Shown: positions 13,109 to 18,767, numbered from the stretch's first letter. The stretch is DNA of 18,767 nt from CAYNFH01 sp964396385 (GCA_964396385.1 CAYNFH010000133.1:1-18767); one strand, 5' to 3'. Made by a program: numbers and translations. Notes: generated from the letters alone by a model not told the origin.

Positions 13109-13981
13109 TCAGTACACCACCTTATTCAATGGATACTCCACCAGTCCCTCCGCGCCGGCTCTCTTGAGGGCGGGGAGGAGATCCCGAACGATGCGCTCCT
13201 CCACGATGATCTCCAGCGCCACCCAGTCCGCATCGGAGAGAGGGGATAGGGTGGGCTTCTTCAGTGCCGGCAGCAGGGCGGTGACCGCATCCAGGTTGCG
13301 GCGGTTGACGTTCATCTTGAGGCCCACAAGCTGCTCGGCGTTCAGCGCGCCCCGGAGCAGCATGGCAATATTCTCCGTCTTGGCGCGCTTCCATTCGTCC
13401 TGCCAGGCGGTGTGGTTGGCGATGAGCCGCGTAGTGGAGGTGAGGATGGTGTCCACGATTCGGAGGTTGTGCGCGCGGAGCGAGCTGCCGGTCTCCGTGT
13501 TCACCACAATGGCATCGGCAAGGTCCGGCACTTTCACCTCGCAGGCGCCCCAGGAGAACTCCACGGAGGCGCGCACGCCGTGCCGCTCCAGGTACCGCTC
13601 CGTGAGGCGCACGTACTCGGTGGCGATGCGCTTGCCCTCCAGGTCCTGGGCGGACTGGATGGGCGAATCGTTGTGGGCGGCCAGCACTACACGGATGGGG
13701 GCGAGGGTGGCCTTGGAGTATGTGAAGTCGTCCACTTCCACCACATCCGCGGCGTTATCCTCTATCCAGTCCTTCCCGGTAAGGCCCACGTCCAGGATGC
13801 CCTGCTCCACATAGCGGGGGATCTCCTGGGGGCGGATGAGGAGCGGGGCGAGCTCCGGGTCATCCACCGTGGGATGGTAGGAGCGGCCGCTGCTCATCCG
13901 GAACTCGAAGCCAGCCTTGCGGAAGAGCGCGAAAGTCGCCTCCTGCAGGCTGCCTTTGGGAATGCCTATCTTGAGCGTCAC
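13109..13981 (-). CDS. hisG: ATP phosphoribosyltransferase, long form
   Basis: A 290-aa enzyme for the first step of histidine synthesis, ATP + PRPP to phosphoribosyl-ATP. The N-terminus TLKIGIPKGSLQEAT, the middle VDVGLTGKDW-like segment (LDVGLTGKDWIED, 63-75) and the phosphoribosyl-binding loop DAIVVNTETGSSLRAHNL (157-174) are diagnostic. The C-terminal about 75 residues match the ACT/PII-like regulatory domain of the long (HisG-L) form, which works without HisZ and is inhibited by histidine. GTG 13981 is chosen, with AAAGG 7 nt upstream; a TTG at 13996 is also in frame. No other his genes are in the window. Confidence 0.95.
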   Translation of the reverse strand: MTLKIGIPKGSLQEATFALFRKAGFEFRMSSGRSYHPTVDDPELAPLLIRPQEIPRYVEQGILDVGLTGKDWIEDNAADVVEVDDFTYSKATLAPIRVVLAAHNDSPIQSAQDLEGKRIATEYVRLTERYLERHGVRASVEFSWGACEVKVPDLADAIVVNTETGSSLRAHNLRIVDTILTSTTRLIANHTAWQDEWKRAKTENIAMLLRGALNAEQLVGLKMNVNRRNLDAVTALLPALKKPTLSPLSDADWVALEIIVEERIVRDLLPALKRAGAEGLVEYPLNKVVY

Positions 13982-14057
13982 GGGAGAACCTTTCAAGCTC
14001 CATTCTGGGTTGCTCTTGAATTATAGCTCTTCCCGTGGCAGGGAGGCATTCCCCAGG

Positions 14058-14141
14058 CGGAGGACGGAAGACGGTAGACGGAGGACGGACGGAATCGGCA
14101 TCCATCAGCATCCGTCCTCCGTCACCCGTCATCGATCCGTC
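14058..14141. repeat. Foldback element with GGAGGACGGA arms
   Basis: The left arm is GACGGA-type units (14058-14092), the centre GGAATCGG (14091-14098), and the right arm TCCGTC-type units (14109-14141). GGAGGACGGA (14080-14089) pairs perfectly with TCCGTCCTCC (14111-14120). It has the same plan as the 5648-5717 element, though the arm sequence is unrelated. It lies between hisG and the endolysin-like gene and touches the stop of the latter. Confidence 0.7.
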
Positions 14142-14607
14142 ACTGGACCGGCAGCTCGAAGCAGGCGGAGACGATACGTACCAGAACGGGATCGTTCCAC
14201 CGGCGGCCGCCCAGATGCGCACCGCGCGGCCCATGGCACTCGATGGTATCACCCGCCTGGATGAGCCACACGTGCCCGATTGGATGCGGATCTTCGAAGG
14301 CGATGAACAGGCGGCCGGGGTCGTTCACCGTATAGTGGAGGTCCGAGTACGCCACGGAGTGGAGCCCCTGTGCCCGGCACCAGTCGTGCTGATTGCTGCT
14401 GCCGTCCGGGAAGCCGGCGGCGATGATGCCCTGCTGGGTGGCGCGGGCGAGCAACCAGCGGGACATCCCGGAGCAGTCAGACTGGAGCACGGCGGAGCTA
14501 TCCGCCGTGACGGGAGGCTTGGCGTCATAGAGATAGACGCAGCCGGCCTTCTGCGCGCCGTGGTAACACGCGTGGAGCAGGCTGAGGTCTACGGTGAAGG
14601 GTTTCAT
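14140..14607 (-). CDS. NlpC/P60-like peptidoglycan hydrolase (phage endolysin type)
   Basis: A 155-aa protein without signal peptide. Candidate catalytic Cys45 lies in SDCSGMSRWLL, His112 in IGHVWLI and a third polar residue in IECHGPRG (His125). This order and spacing fits the NlpC/P60 cysteine peptidase fold, which cuts peptide bonds in peptidoglycan. As the last gene of a packed phage-type cassette, directly after a holin-like gene, it is likely the endolysin. The ATG overlaps the upstream stop as TAATG. Family placement by eye only; a related CHAP fold is the alternative. Confidence 0.8.
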   Translation of the reverse strand: MKPFTVDLSLLHACYHGAQKAGCVYLYDAKPPVTADSSAVLQSDCSGMSRWLLARATQQGIIAAGFPDGSSNQHDWCRAQGLHSVAYSDLHYTVNDPGRLFIAFEDPHPIGHVWLIQAGDTIECHGPRGAHLGGRRWNDPVLVRIVSACFELPVQ

Positions 14608-14765
14608 TAGGGCACGTCCTCATAGCGCCCCTTCAGGTACGTGGCCGCGGCCACCAGCCCCGTCCAGAGCGCCACACGGAAAGCCTTCCCGTCCGCAAAG
14701 GCCGGTCCGGCGGCGATGCAGAACACCGCCGCCGTAACCGCCAGCGCCTTGAGGTGCGAGCTCAC
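14607..14765 (-). CDS. Small holin-like membrane protein
   Basis: A 52-aa open frame. It starts at GTG 14765, whose GTGA overlaps the TGA of the upstream gene, and it ends with TAA overlapping the ATG of the endolysin gene. The product begins MSSHLKALAVTAAVFCIAAG and continues to about residue 45 with a second hydrophobic stretch (ALWTGLVAAATYL), ending KGRYEDVP. Two short membrane helices, tiny size and position just before the endolysin fit a phage holin. The tight overlaps on both sides are the best evidence that it is real. Confidence 0.75.
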   Translation of the reverse strand: MSSHLKALAVTAAVFCIAAGPAFADGKAFRVALWTGLVAAATYLKGRYEDVP

Positions 14766-14953
14766 TTTACGCGCACCGCCGTAACAGACTGGATCTCCCA
14801 GTGCTCGTTACCCTCTGAGACCTCCAGCAACTGACCCGCGTTGAGGTTCACGGTCGCCGTGCCTCCCACCGGCGTTTGATTGTCCACCTCTAGCTGCACG
14901 GCCACCGCCGATACAAAGGCGAGCGCCTTGAGCGCCGTCTGAAGCCAACCCAT
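14762..14953 (-). CDS. Small phage-type protein
   Basis: A 63-aa protein not recognised. Residues 1-19 (MGWLQTALKALAFVSAVAV) are hydrophobic or amphipathic. The rest looks like a short beta-rich domain (LEVDNQTPVGGTATVNL, QLLEVSEGNEHWEIQSVTAV). An AGG-rich site lies upstream of ATG 14953. It follows the membrane coiled-coil gene by 3 bp and overlaps the holin-like gene by 4 nt. Its place in the cassette suggests a phage function. Confidence 0.65.
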   Translation of the reverse strand: MGWLQTALKALAFVSAVAVQLEVDNQTPVGGTATVNLNAGQLLEVSEGNEHWEIQSVTAVRVK

Positions 14954-14956
14954 TGC

Positions 14957-15241
14957 TTACCTGCCTCTCTGCCGGGCCTCTTCCGCCCGGCGCATCCATT
15001 TCACGTCCGTCTTTACTTCCATCAGCGCGTCGTGGTCTTCGGCGCGCCACTGCTGGAGCTGGATAATGGCGGCTTCCTGCCGGTCCTGCCGCTCCAACAC
15101 TCGGTCCCAGGCGTGAACGGGCGAAAGGACCTGGCCGACCAGCCCTCCCAGCGCCGCGATCGCGGTTAAGACGACCGCGCCGCGGCCGGCGGCCTTCCAC
15201 CCATTTGCGTGCTGTTTGCCTATCTCTTGTAGGTCACTCAT
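14957..15241 (-). CDS. Membrane coiled-coil phage-type protein
   Basis: A 94-aa protein with one transmembrane helix (about 21-39, GAVVLTAIAALGGLVGQVL). A charged helical region follows (44-94, VLERQDRQEAAIIQLQQW, EVKTDVKWMRRAEEARQRGR). The coiled coil ending in a KWM-type motif recalls XhlA-like or spanin-like phage lysis accessory proteins, but the topology (helix first) differs from classic XhlA. The ATG at 15241 is 4 nt from the stop of the LamG gene. Function is inferred from position. Confidence 0.65.
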   Translation of the reverse strand: MSDLQEIGKQHANGWKAAGRGAVVLTAIAALGGLVGQVLSPVHAWDRVLERQDRQEAAIIQLQQWRAEDHDALMEVKTDVKWMRRAEEARQRGR

Positions 15242-15245
15242 TGGT

Positions 15246-15956
15246 TCAGAATGGATAGAATTTGCCCGCGCCTGCGTTCCACAACGTCAGGCGTTCGGCG
15301 GCACTCAGCGGCCGGTTCCAGACAGCCAGCTCGTCAATCAGGCCGTTCATGAAGTTGCCAAACGTCCCCGCATTGTCCCATGCCCCGATACAGGTGACGC
15401 CGGCACCCTCTGCCCCAATGGACTGGCTGGCGCTGACCGGCGTACCGTTATTGACGGAGATGTTGACCGTGCCGAGCACCGCATCCCACCAACCCACCAC
15501 CTGATACCAGGCCCCGGTAGTAGGGGCGCTACCCCACTGAATCGCAGTCTGGCCCTCCCGCCGAAATGAGAGGTTCGGCGCATTCCCGAACACCTGCCAG
15601 CCGCCGGTCTTCGCGAAGACAAACATCGTCCCCGTGGTGGTGAAGTTCACCCATGCGGCGATGGTGATACCTGCCGGCCCGGCAGCGAATTCAGACGACG
15701 ATGGGCGGGACAGGTACTGACTGGATGCTCCCACGCACGAAAGCGCGTTGTTATGGAATCCGGCCGCGTTCCCCGGGTTGTTGGTTGGTGTCATCGCAAG
15801 CCCGTTAGGGCCGGCATCCGCCCGGTTGCCGCTCGCCTCCTCCAGCGCGTAATAGGCAACGAGTCCGTTTCGGAGCGCCACCGGCACCCCCGTCTGGAAC
15901 TCCTGGTCCCCGACGCCCACGATAGGAGGCCAGAAGACCTCGAGGCAGCCGTCCAT
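15246..15956 (-). CDS. LamG/concanavalin A-like phage-type protein
   Basis: A 236-aa protein with one LamG-type jelly-roll domain from about residue 30. Key parts are LVAYYALEEASGNRADAGPN, ITIAAWVNFTTTGTMFVFAK, WYQVVGWWDAVLGTVNISVN and the end signature GLIDELAVWNRPLSAAERL. Such domains bind carbohydrate and occur in secreted enzymes and in phage tail or decoration proteins. There is no signal peptide, which fits a virion protein. Its ATG abuts the TAG of the upstream gene. A head decoration or tail-tip receptor-binding role is plausible but unproven. Confidence 0.82.
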   Translation of the reverse strand: MDGCLEVFWPPIVGVGDQEFQTGVPVALRNGLVAYYALEEASGNRADAGPNGLAMTPTNNPGNAAGFHNNALSCVGASSQYLSRPSSSEFAAGPAGITIAAWVNFTTTGTMFVFAKTGGWQVFGNAPNLSFRREGQTAIQWGSAPTTGAWYQVVGWWDAVLGTVNISVNNGTPVSASQSIGAEGAGVTCIGAWDNAGTFGNFMNGLIDELAVWNRPLSAAERLTLWNAGAGKFYPF

Positions 15957-16244
15957 CTACAGACCCCCTGCCATGCAGTTCCAGCAGGCAGAGACCGCAT
16001 TGAAAATGGATGTGTCTGTGCTGCCCGTGGTGATGGTGGCGTCCTGGACGATGAGCTTGGCGAACAGCGCGGCGTACGTCTCCGGGTTCCGCGCCACCTG
16101 GGTGGCAAGCGCGGAGCGATTGGAGTGGTTGGTGGTGGTGTTGGACTCGTTAGTGATGGCCTGCGCGGCCGTCACTACTGCCGTCTGCACGCGGTGCTGG
16201 AAGGTGGGGTCCTGCGCGGTTGTCCACTGATCGATGTAAGCCAT
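15957..16244 (-). CDS. Small phage-type structural protein
   Basis: A 95-aa protein, not recognised. It is largely helical and rich in Ala, Thr and Asn (VQTAVVTAAQAITNESNTTT, ALFAKLIVQDATI), with two Cys near the end (SACWNCMAGGL). It lies 2 bp after the upstream gene's stop and its own stop touches the ATG of the LamG gene. This spacing indicates a single late-type operon. Function unknown. Confidence 0.65.
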   Translation of the reverse strand: MAYIDQWTTAQDPTFQHRVQTAVVTAAQAITNESNTTTNHSNRSALATQVARNPETYAALFAKLIVQDATITTGSTDTSIFNAVSACWNCMAGGL

Positions 16245-16246
16245 GG

Positions 16247-16594
16247 TTAGAAGGTCGCCTCCGCGATGATAGTGTCGGTGGCTACGGTGGCCTTAACCCA
16301 CAGGTCCGCGAAGCCACCTATCTCGATGGGACTCTGTCCGGATCCGGAGACCAGGCGGGCTTTGCTGGTGTCTGCCGGCGCGCTGCTTCCGACGTTGATC
16401 TGGATCCAGAAGGGCGAGCCGTCGCCGGGGGGCGAGGCATTGCTGATGGAGCGCAGCGTGACGGATTGCGGGCGGGCGCCCGGCGGGATCCTGGTGAAGC
16501 TGCCCTGGTTCTGGAGCATGCGATGCCAGGCGGTATCGCCGGGCGCAAGCTGTACCACGTCCCGGTTGGGGGCAAACGGTTCAATCAATGGCAT
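16247..16594 (-). CDS. Phage-type structural protein
   Basis: A 115-aa beta-rich protein not recognised. It starts MPLIEPFAPNRDVVQLAPGD and ends in IEIGGFADLWVKATVATD and IIAEATF. This is the style of small phage head or tail proteins dealing with field values and decorations. ATG 16594 has a GAGG site just upstream. It is the first gene of the seven-gene minus-strand cassette. Upstream of it, only 50 bp away, is the leader repeat of the ankyrin module on the opposite strand, so no further phage genes are present here. Confidence 0.65.
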   Translation of the reverse strand: MPLIEPFAPNRDVVQLAPGDTAWHRMLQNQGSFTRIPPGARPQSVTLRSISNASPPGDGSPFWIQINVGSSAPADTSKARLVSGSGQSPIEIGGFADLWVKATVATDTIIAEATF

Positions 16595-16648
16595 GTTCTG
16601 GTCCTCACAAAGACTGGGCTAACCGCGTGTTGGGATGGTGATTCACTG

Positions 16649-16683
16649 TTACAACGGCAGAGAGGGGGATTTAGGTGCAAGTG
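16649..16683 (+). repeat. Leader repeat, copy 2
   Basis: The 35-bp match to 44-78, with the same two identical blocks and a 5-nt difference between them. It lies about 400 bp upstream of the ankyrin-protein ATG, whereas copy 1 is only about 135 bp upstream of its gene. The extra length is the hairpin array at 16698-16845 and the stem-rich sequence after it. Confidence 0.75.
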
Positions 16684-16697
16684 CGCGGTCGTGTTCC

Positions 16698-16845
16698 GAG
16701 GGCTCTGCCCTCCGGCTCCGGGCGATTCCGAGGGCGCTACCCTCAGGCTCCCTTGGATCCGAGGGCTCTGCCCTCTGGCTCCCGCGGCCCTGTTCCGAGG
16801 GCTCTGCCCTCGTACTCCCGCTGAGGGGGCTTCATTCGCCCCCTC
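16698..16845. repeat. Array of GAGGGCTCTGCCCTC hairpins
   Basis: GAGGGCTCTGCCCTC occurs at 16698-16712, 16761-16775 and 16797-16811. A variant GAGGGCGCTACCCTC lies at 16730-16744, and a longer stem GAGGGGGC/GCCCCCTC at 16823-16845. Spacing is 31-36 bp with a conserved TCCGAGGGCTCTG context. More stems follow: GTCCCTTCGGGAC at 16905-16917, and GCGTGTGGCGGG at 16944-16955 and 16994-17005. The plus-strand frame is open through the array and would add repetitive peptides to the ankyrin protein, but I treat it as non-coding leader. Confidence 0.75.
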
Positions 16846-17012
16846 AGTCTCCCCTCATAACGAGCCGCTCTGCGGGCTTCGCAGGCAGCGCCGGAACCGC
16901 GACCGTCCCTTCGGGACAGTTCCCGCGGGCCGGCTGCTGCCCCGCGTGTGGCGGGACTCACCCGCGCTTTGCGCCGACTGCGTCCCCGGGGCCGCGTGTG
17001 GCGGGGGAACCA

Positions 17013-17084
17013 TGTGAGAGAGGGGGTAGGCCGGATACGGGGACCGGCAGAGGAGTTGCCAAAGCGGGAGCCGAAGCCTGCTGC
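17013..17084 (+). repeat. Proximal leader block shared with the first gene
   Basis: From GTGAGAG to GAGCCGAAGCCTGC(T)GC, ending at the ATG, this block resembles 141-211 upstream of the first gene. Shared parts include GGATA, CCGG and a near-identical final 18 bases before the ATG. Neither copy has a normal Shine-Dalgarno sequence close to the start, so this conserved sequence may matter for translation initiation. Confidence 0.6.
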
Positions 17085-17783
17085 ATGACCACAGAAGCTA
17101 CTGAGCAGCCGTGTACAGGTACGAGGGAGCGAGACAGAGAAAACTTGTTCACTGTAGGCACGCTGATCGTCCATGTCTGCCTCTGGGGCTGGCTGCTCAC
17201 CAAGGCCATCCCGTGCATGTGTTTACCGTTAGCGCCTGGGCTGCCGCATGTGGCGCGGCATGAGCAGGAGCAGCAGTTATTGGACTACGCTCTGCTGAGG
17301 GCGGTTCGGGATGAGAAAGTCACCACCGTGCGTAACCTGCTGCGTGCAGGTGCTAACCCCAACGTGCGGTTCCGGTTCACAGATCCAGCGACGCGTCGAC
17401 TCCGGGCGGAGGAGGCACCTGATACGGTGCTCCATCGCGCAGCTTCCTTGGGTAACGTGCGCATTGCGACTATGCTGCTCCAGCGTGGAGCGAACCCAAA
17501 TGCGCCCTGCCAGCACGGAACGCCACTTATGGAGGCTGCTGCTATGGGTGAACTGGAGGTCGTCTCCTTGCTATTGAAGTTCGGAGCCGATCTCACCGTG
17601 GATCGAGGCGGCTATGAGGGGACAGCGCTTAAGGTAGCTGAAGATGCACGGGATGACTGGCTACGTGCAGCCCGGGCCATCCAGAGCAGGGACCGCCAAC
17701 GACCGGCGACGCTATTCATGAGGATGGTTCACAGAACTGAGCAGATCGAGGCAGCTCTACGAAATGCAGGAGCGACAGAGTAG
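17085..17783 (+). CDS. Membrane-anchored ankyrin-repeat protein
   Basis: A 232-aa protein. One transmembrane segment lies at about 21-41 (LFTVGTLIVHVCLWGWLL), followed by ankyrin repeats: ALLRAVRDEKVTTVRNLLRA (69-88), TVLHRAASLGNVRIATMLLQ (114-133), GTPLMEAAAMGELEVVSLLL (145-164) and a partial GYEGTALKVAED (177-188). RAGANPN and RGANPN close the repeats. Ankyrin arrays mediate protein binding. The frame is open far upstream, but ATG 17085 is chosen because the leader shared with the first gene ends there. The first 27 bp of coding sequence (MTTEATEQP) nearly repeat those of the next gene (MTTEAAEEP), which starts 21 bp after its stop. Confidence 0.85.
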   Translation: MTTEATEQPCTGTRERDRENLFTVGTLIVHVCLWGWLLTKAIPCMCLPLAPGLPHVARHEQEQQLLDYALLRAVRDEKVTTVRNLLRAGANPNVRFRFTDPATRRLRAEEAPDTVLHRAASLGNVRIATMLLQRGANPNAPCQHGTPLMEAAAMGELEVVSLLLKFGADLTVDRGGYEGTALKVAEDARDDWLRAARAIQSRDRQRPATLFMRMVHRTEQIEAALRNAGATE

Positions 17784-17804
17784 CTCGCGGTATTCCTCTG
17801 CCCC

Positions 17805-18356
17805 ATGACCACAGAAGCCGCTGAGGAGCCGATGCCGGTCTTGGCCCGACGTCGCCGCTTCCGCGCGCTGCCGTGGCTGGTAGCGGGCGCCGGGCTGCTG
17901 GCGCTGCTAGGAGTGTGGAGCTGGTACGCCAGCCGGCCGGCGTTGGTGTGGTACGTGAGCCCGCGGATTGGCAGCCACGGGTCCAGGGTCAGGGTGCTGG
18001 TACCGGCCCACTGGGCGGTCCAGGATTACTCGCAGTATGGCTTTCTCAGCTTGGTCTTTCAACCGTCTGATGACGAGTGGCCAAAGTGGCTCGGGTGGTT
18101 TCCACACGCACAAGAAAGGCCCGGTGTGTGCTCCATTTACGCGTGCTCTACGGCGAGAGAAATCGGCTCGCCTATAGGGCTTCATCCTAACCGCGGCGAA
18201 TGCGTCCTGCCGGACGGCGAGTATTCCCGCCTCGCGTGCAGGTGGATTGTGGACAAGTCAGTCCGTGTTCAAACATTGGTGATATATGCCCGCCAGCCGG
18301 ATTACGCATTCGACGCCACCCACTCCGCCATCTGCAACAGTCTGCGGATAGAGTAG
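17805..18356 (+). CDS. Membrane-anchored protein, relative of the first gene
   Basis: A 183-aa protein of unknown function. A basic patch (LARRRRFRA) precedes one transmembrane helix (about 23-38). Then comes WSWYASRPALVWYVSP (38-53), identical to the first protein of the window, followed by a variable external domain with several Cys (GVCSIYACS, GECVLPDGE). It ends ATHSAICNSLRIE, again the shared C-terminus. It lacks the L7/L12-like module. It starts 21 bp after the ankyrin gene stop and probably shares its transcript. Pairing of a protein-binding membrane protein with a variable surface protein suggests a two-part envelope unit; this is inference. Confidence 0.8.
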   Translation: MTTEAAEEPMPVLARRRRFRALPWLVAGAGLLALLGVWSWYASRPALVWYVSPRIGSHGSRVRVLVPAHWAVQDYSQYGFLSLVFQPSDDEWPKWLGWFPHAQERPGVCSIYACSTAREIGSPIGLHPNRGECVLPDGEYSRLACRWIVDKSVRVQTLVIYARQPDYAFDATHSAICNSLRIE

Positions 18357-18412
18357 GACCTTGGCCTCCCCGCCGCAAGCCCCGTAGAACGGACTGTGGT
18401 CACCGGAGAACC
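18316..18412 (+). repeat. C-terminus and 3' flank repeat, copy 2
   Basis: Copy 2 of the segment at 876-985. ACCCACTCCGCCATCTGCAA and the following CAGTCTGCGG are identical in both, and similarity goes on for about 55-65 bp beyond the stop (GGCCTCCCCGCC, GACTGTGGTC, GGAGAACCGG). Confidence 0.7.
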
Positions 18413-18431
18413 GGTGTGCCCCGATTACGGT

Positions 18432-18551
18432 GCTAAGCACGCACTGCTAAGCGATTCGGTGGCAAGCTACTGGGAGGACGGGGCTCCCGCCGCGCCACTC
18501 TGTGTGAGCATGCACACCGAACCGCTATGCGCTTACCTTGCGATGCTTAGC
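18432..18551. mobile_element. 120-bp foldback (MITE-like) element
   Basis: The ends are GCTAAGC (18432-18438) and GCTTAGC (18545-18551). Reading the right end on the opposite strand gives GCTAAGCATCGCAAGGTAAG, against GCTAAGCACGCACTGCTAAG on the left, and both then reach TTCGGTG. The imperfect inverted repeats are thus about 30 bp long. It carries no gene and directly abuts the TGA of the minus-strand gene at the right edge. No target duplication is evident. Its terminal CTAAG/TGCTTAGCT resembles the ends of the 65-bp insert at 3900-3964. Confidence 0.5.
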
Positions 18552-18767
18552 TCAGTGGTTCTTTTCCCCCGGTGCTTCAGGCCTACGACTTCGCGAGACG
18601 TCGGCGAGAGAGAGTCTGCGGCGCCTGATGTTGGGGCCGTAGAGGCGGTCGGCGTGGCACATAAGTTGACCGGCCACGATGCCGATGTCCTCGCCTACCT
18701 GGTCGGCGAGGAACTCCCAGTCGGCCCATCTTTCCCGGCTCAGGCGGAGGAGAGAAGGTTTATCAGC
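18552..18767 (-). CDS. 3' end of an unrecognised gene, truncated by the window
   Basis: An open frame runs from the window edge to a TGA at 18552-18554 with no start inside (71 codons seen). The visible C-terminus includes LSRERWADWEFLADQVGEDI, GIVAGQLMCHADRLYGPNIR and an Arg-rich tail ending EAPGEKNH. Third codon positions are GC-rich, which supports coding. I do not recognise the family. The stop codon touches the 120-bp foldback element. Confidence 0.55.
   Translation of the reverse strand, partial: ADKPSLLRLSRERWADWEFLADQVGEDIGIVAGQLMCHADRLYGPNIRRRRLSLADVSRSRRPEAPGEKNH

Noticed and set aside
16698..16845. CRISPR-like short repeats
   Set aside because: The 15-bp units are simple hairpins with similar, not unique, sequence between them.
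16635..17084. 150-codon N-terminal extension of the ankyrin protein
   Set aside because: It would translate the leader repeat and the hairpin array into low-complexity peptide. The shared leader ending at ATG 17085 argues for a start there.
1..18767. tRNA, rRNA or riboswitch
   Set aside because: No cloverleaf with a T-loop consensus, rRNA core or known riboswitch motif was found by eye, including upstream of the Cys/Met enzyme gene and hisG.

Overview
The window is high-GC bacterial DNA. I infer a member of the Armatimonadota. The main reason is two short prepilin-like proteins with N-termini of the type FTLIELLVV followed by AILFPVFAQAR, and a C-terminal H-x9-DG or DGHVK motif. That combination, together with a CRTAC1/ASPIC-UnbV lipoprotein beside a TPR lipoprotein, is typical of Armatimonadota and the planctomycete-like phyla. 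No rRNA or tRNA gene is visible to settle the taxonomy.

Layout, left to right. (1) 44-3024, plus strand: a membrane-anchored protein with an L7/L12-like N-terminal module, an HtrA-like secreted serine protease without a PDZ domain, and a small secreted coiled-coil protein. (2) 2995-3519, minus strand: a Cys-rich protein of unknown function, overlapping the previous gene at its 3' end. (3) 3570-4160: a gene-free stretch with an inverted repeat and an approximately 80-bp tandem array, one unit of which is split by a 65-bp insertion. (4) 4164-6935: metabolic genes, namely an aldo/keto reductase (minus), a KGG-repeat stress protein and a cystathionine gamma-synthase/lyase-family enzyme (both plus). 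(5) 6876-12380, all minus: two prepilin-like genes, each followed by a tiny lipoprotein with the same GCGHK start. The second set continues into a CRTAC1 lipoprotein and a TPR lipoprotein. (6) 12616-13981, minus: long-form hisG and a DUF2752 membrane protein. (7) 14140-16594, minus: seven tightly packed phage-type genes (three structural-type proteins including a LamG-like one, a membrane coiled-coil protein, a small protein, a 52-aa holin-like protein and an NlpC/P60-like endolysin). (8) 16649-18425, plus: an ankyrin-repeat membrane protein and a second membrane-anchored protein. Their leader, N-terminus, transmembrane segment, C-terminus and 3' flank are shared piecewise with the first gene of the window. 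(9) Right edge: a 120-bp foldback element and the 3' end of an unrecognised minus-strand gene.

Two themes stand out. First, the two ends of the window carry related modules of a membrane protein family with conserved edges and a divergent middle, which places a shared repeat at both ends of about 16.6 kb. Second, the gaps between genes hold many inverted repeats whose centre is CCGGAATC(CGG) or its complement. Their arms differ from site to site and are often built of 6-8 bp tandem repeats. This looks like a family of intergenic elements defined by its core rather than its arms. All functional assignments are from motif recognition by eye; none was checked by a database search.
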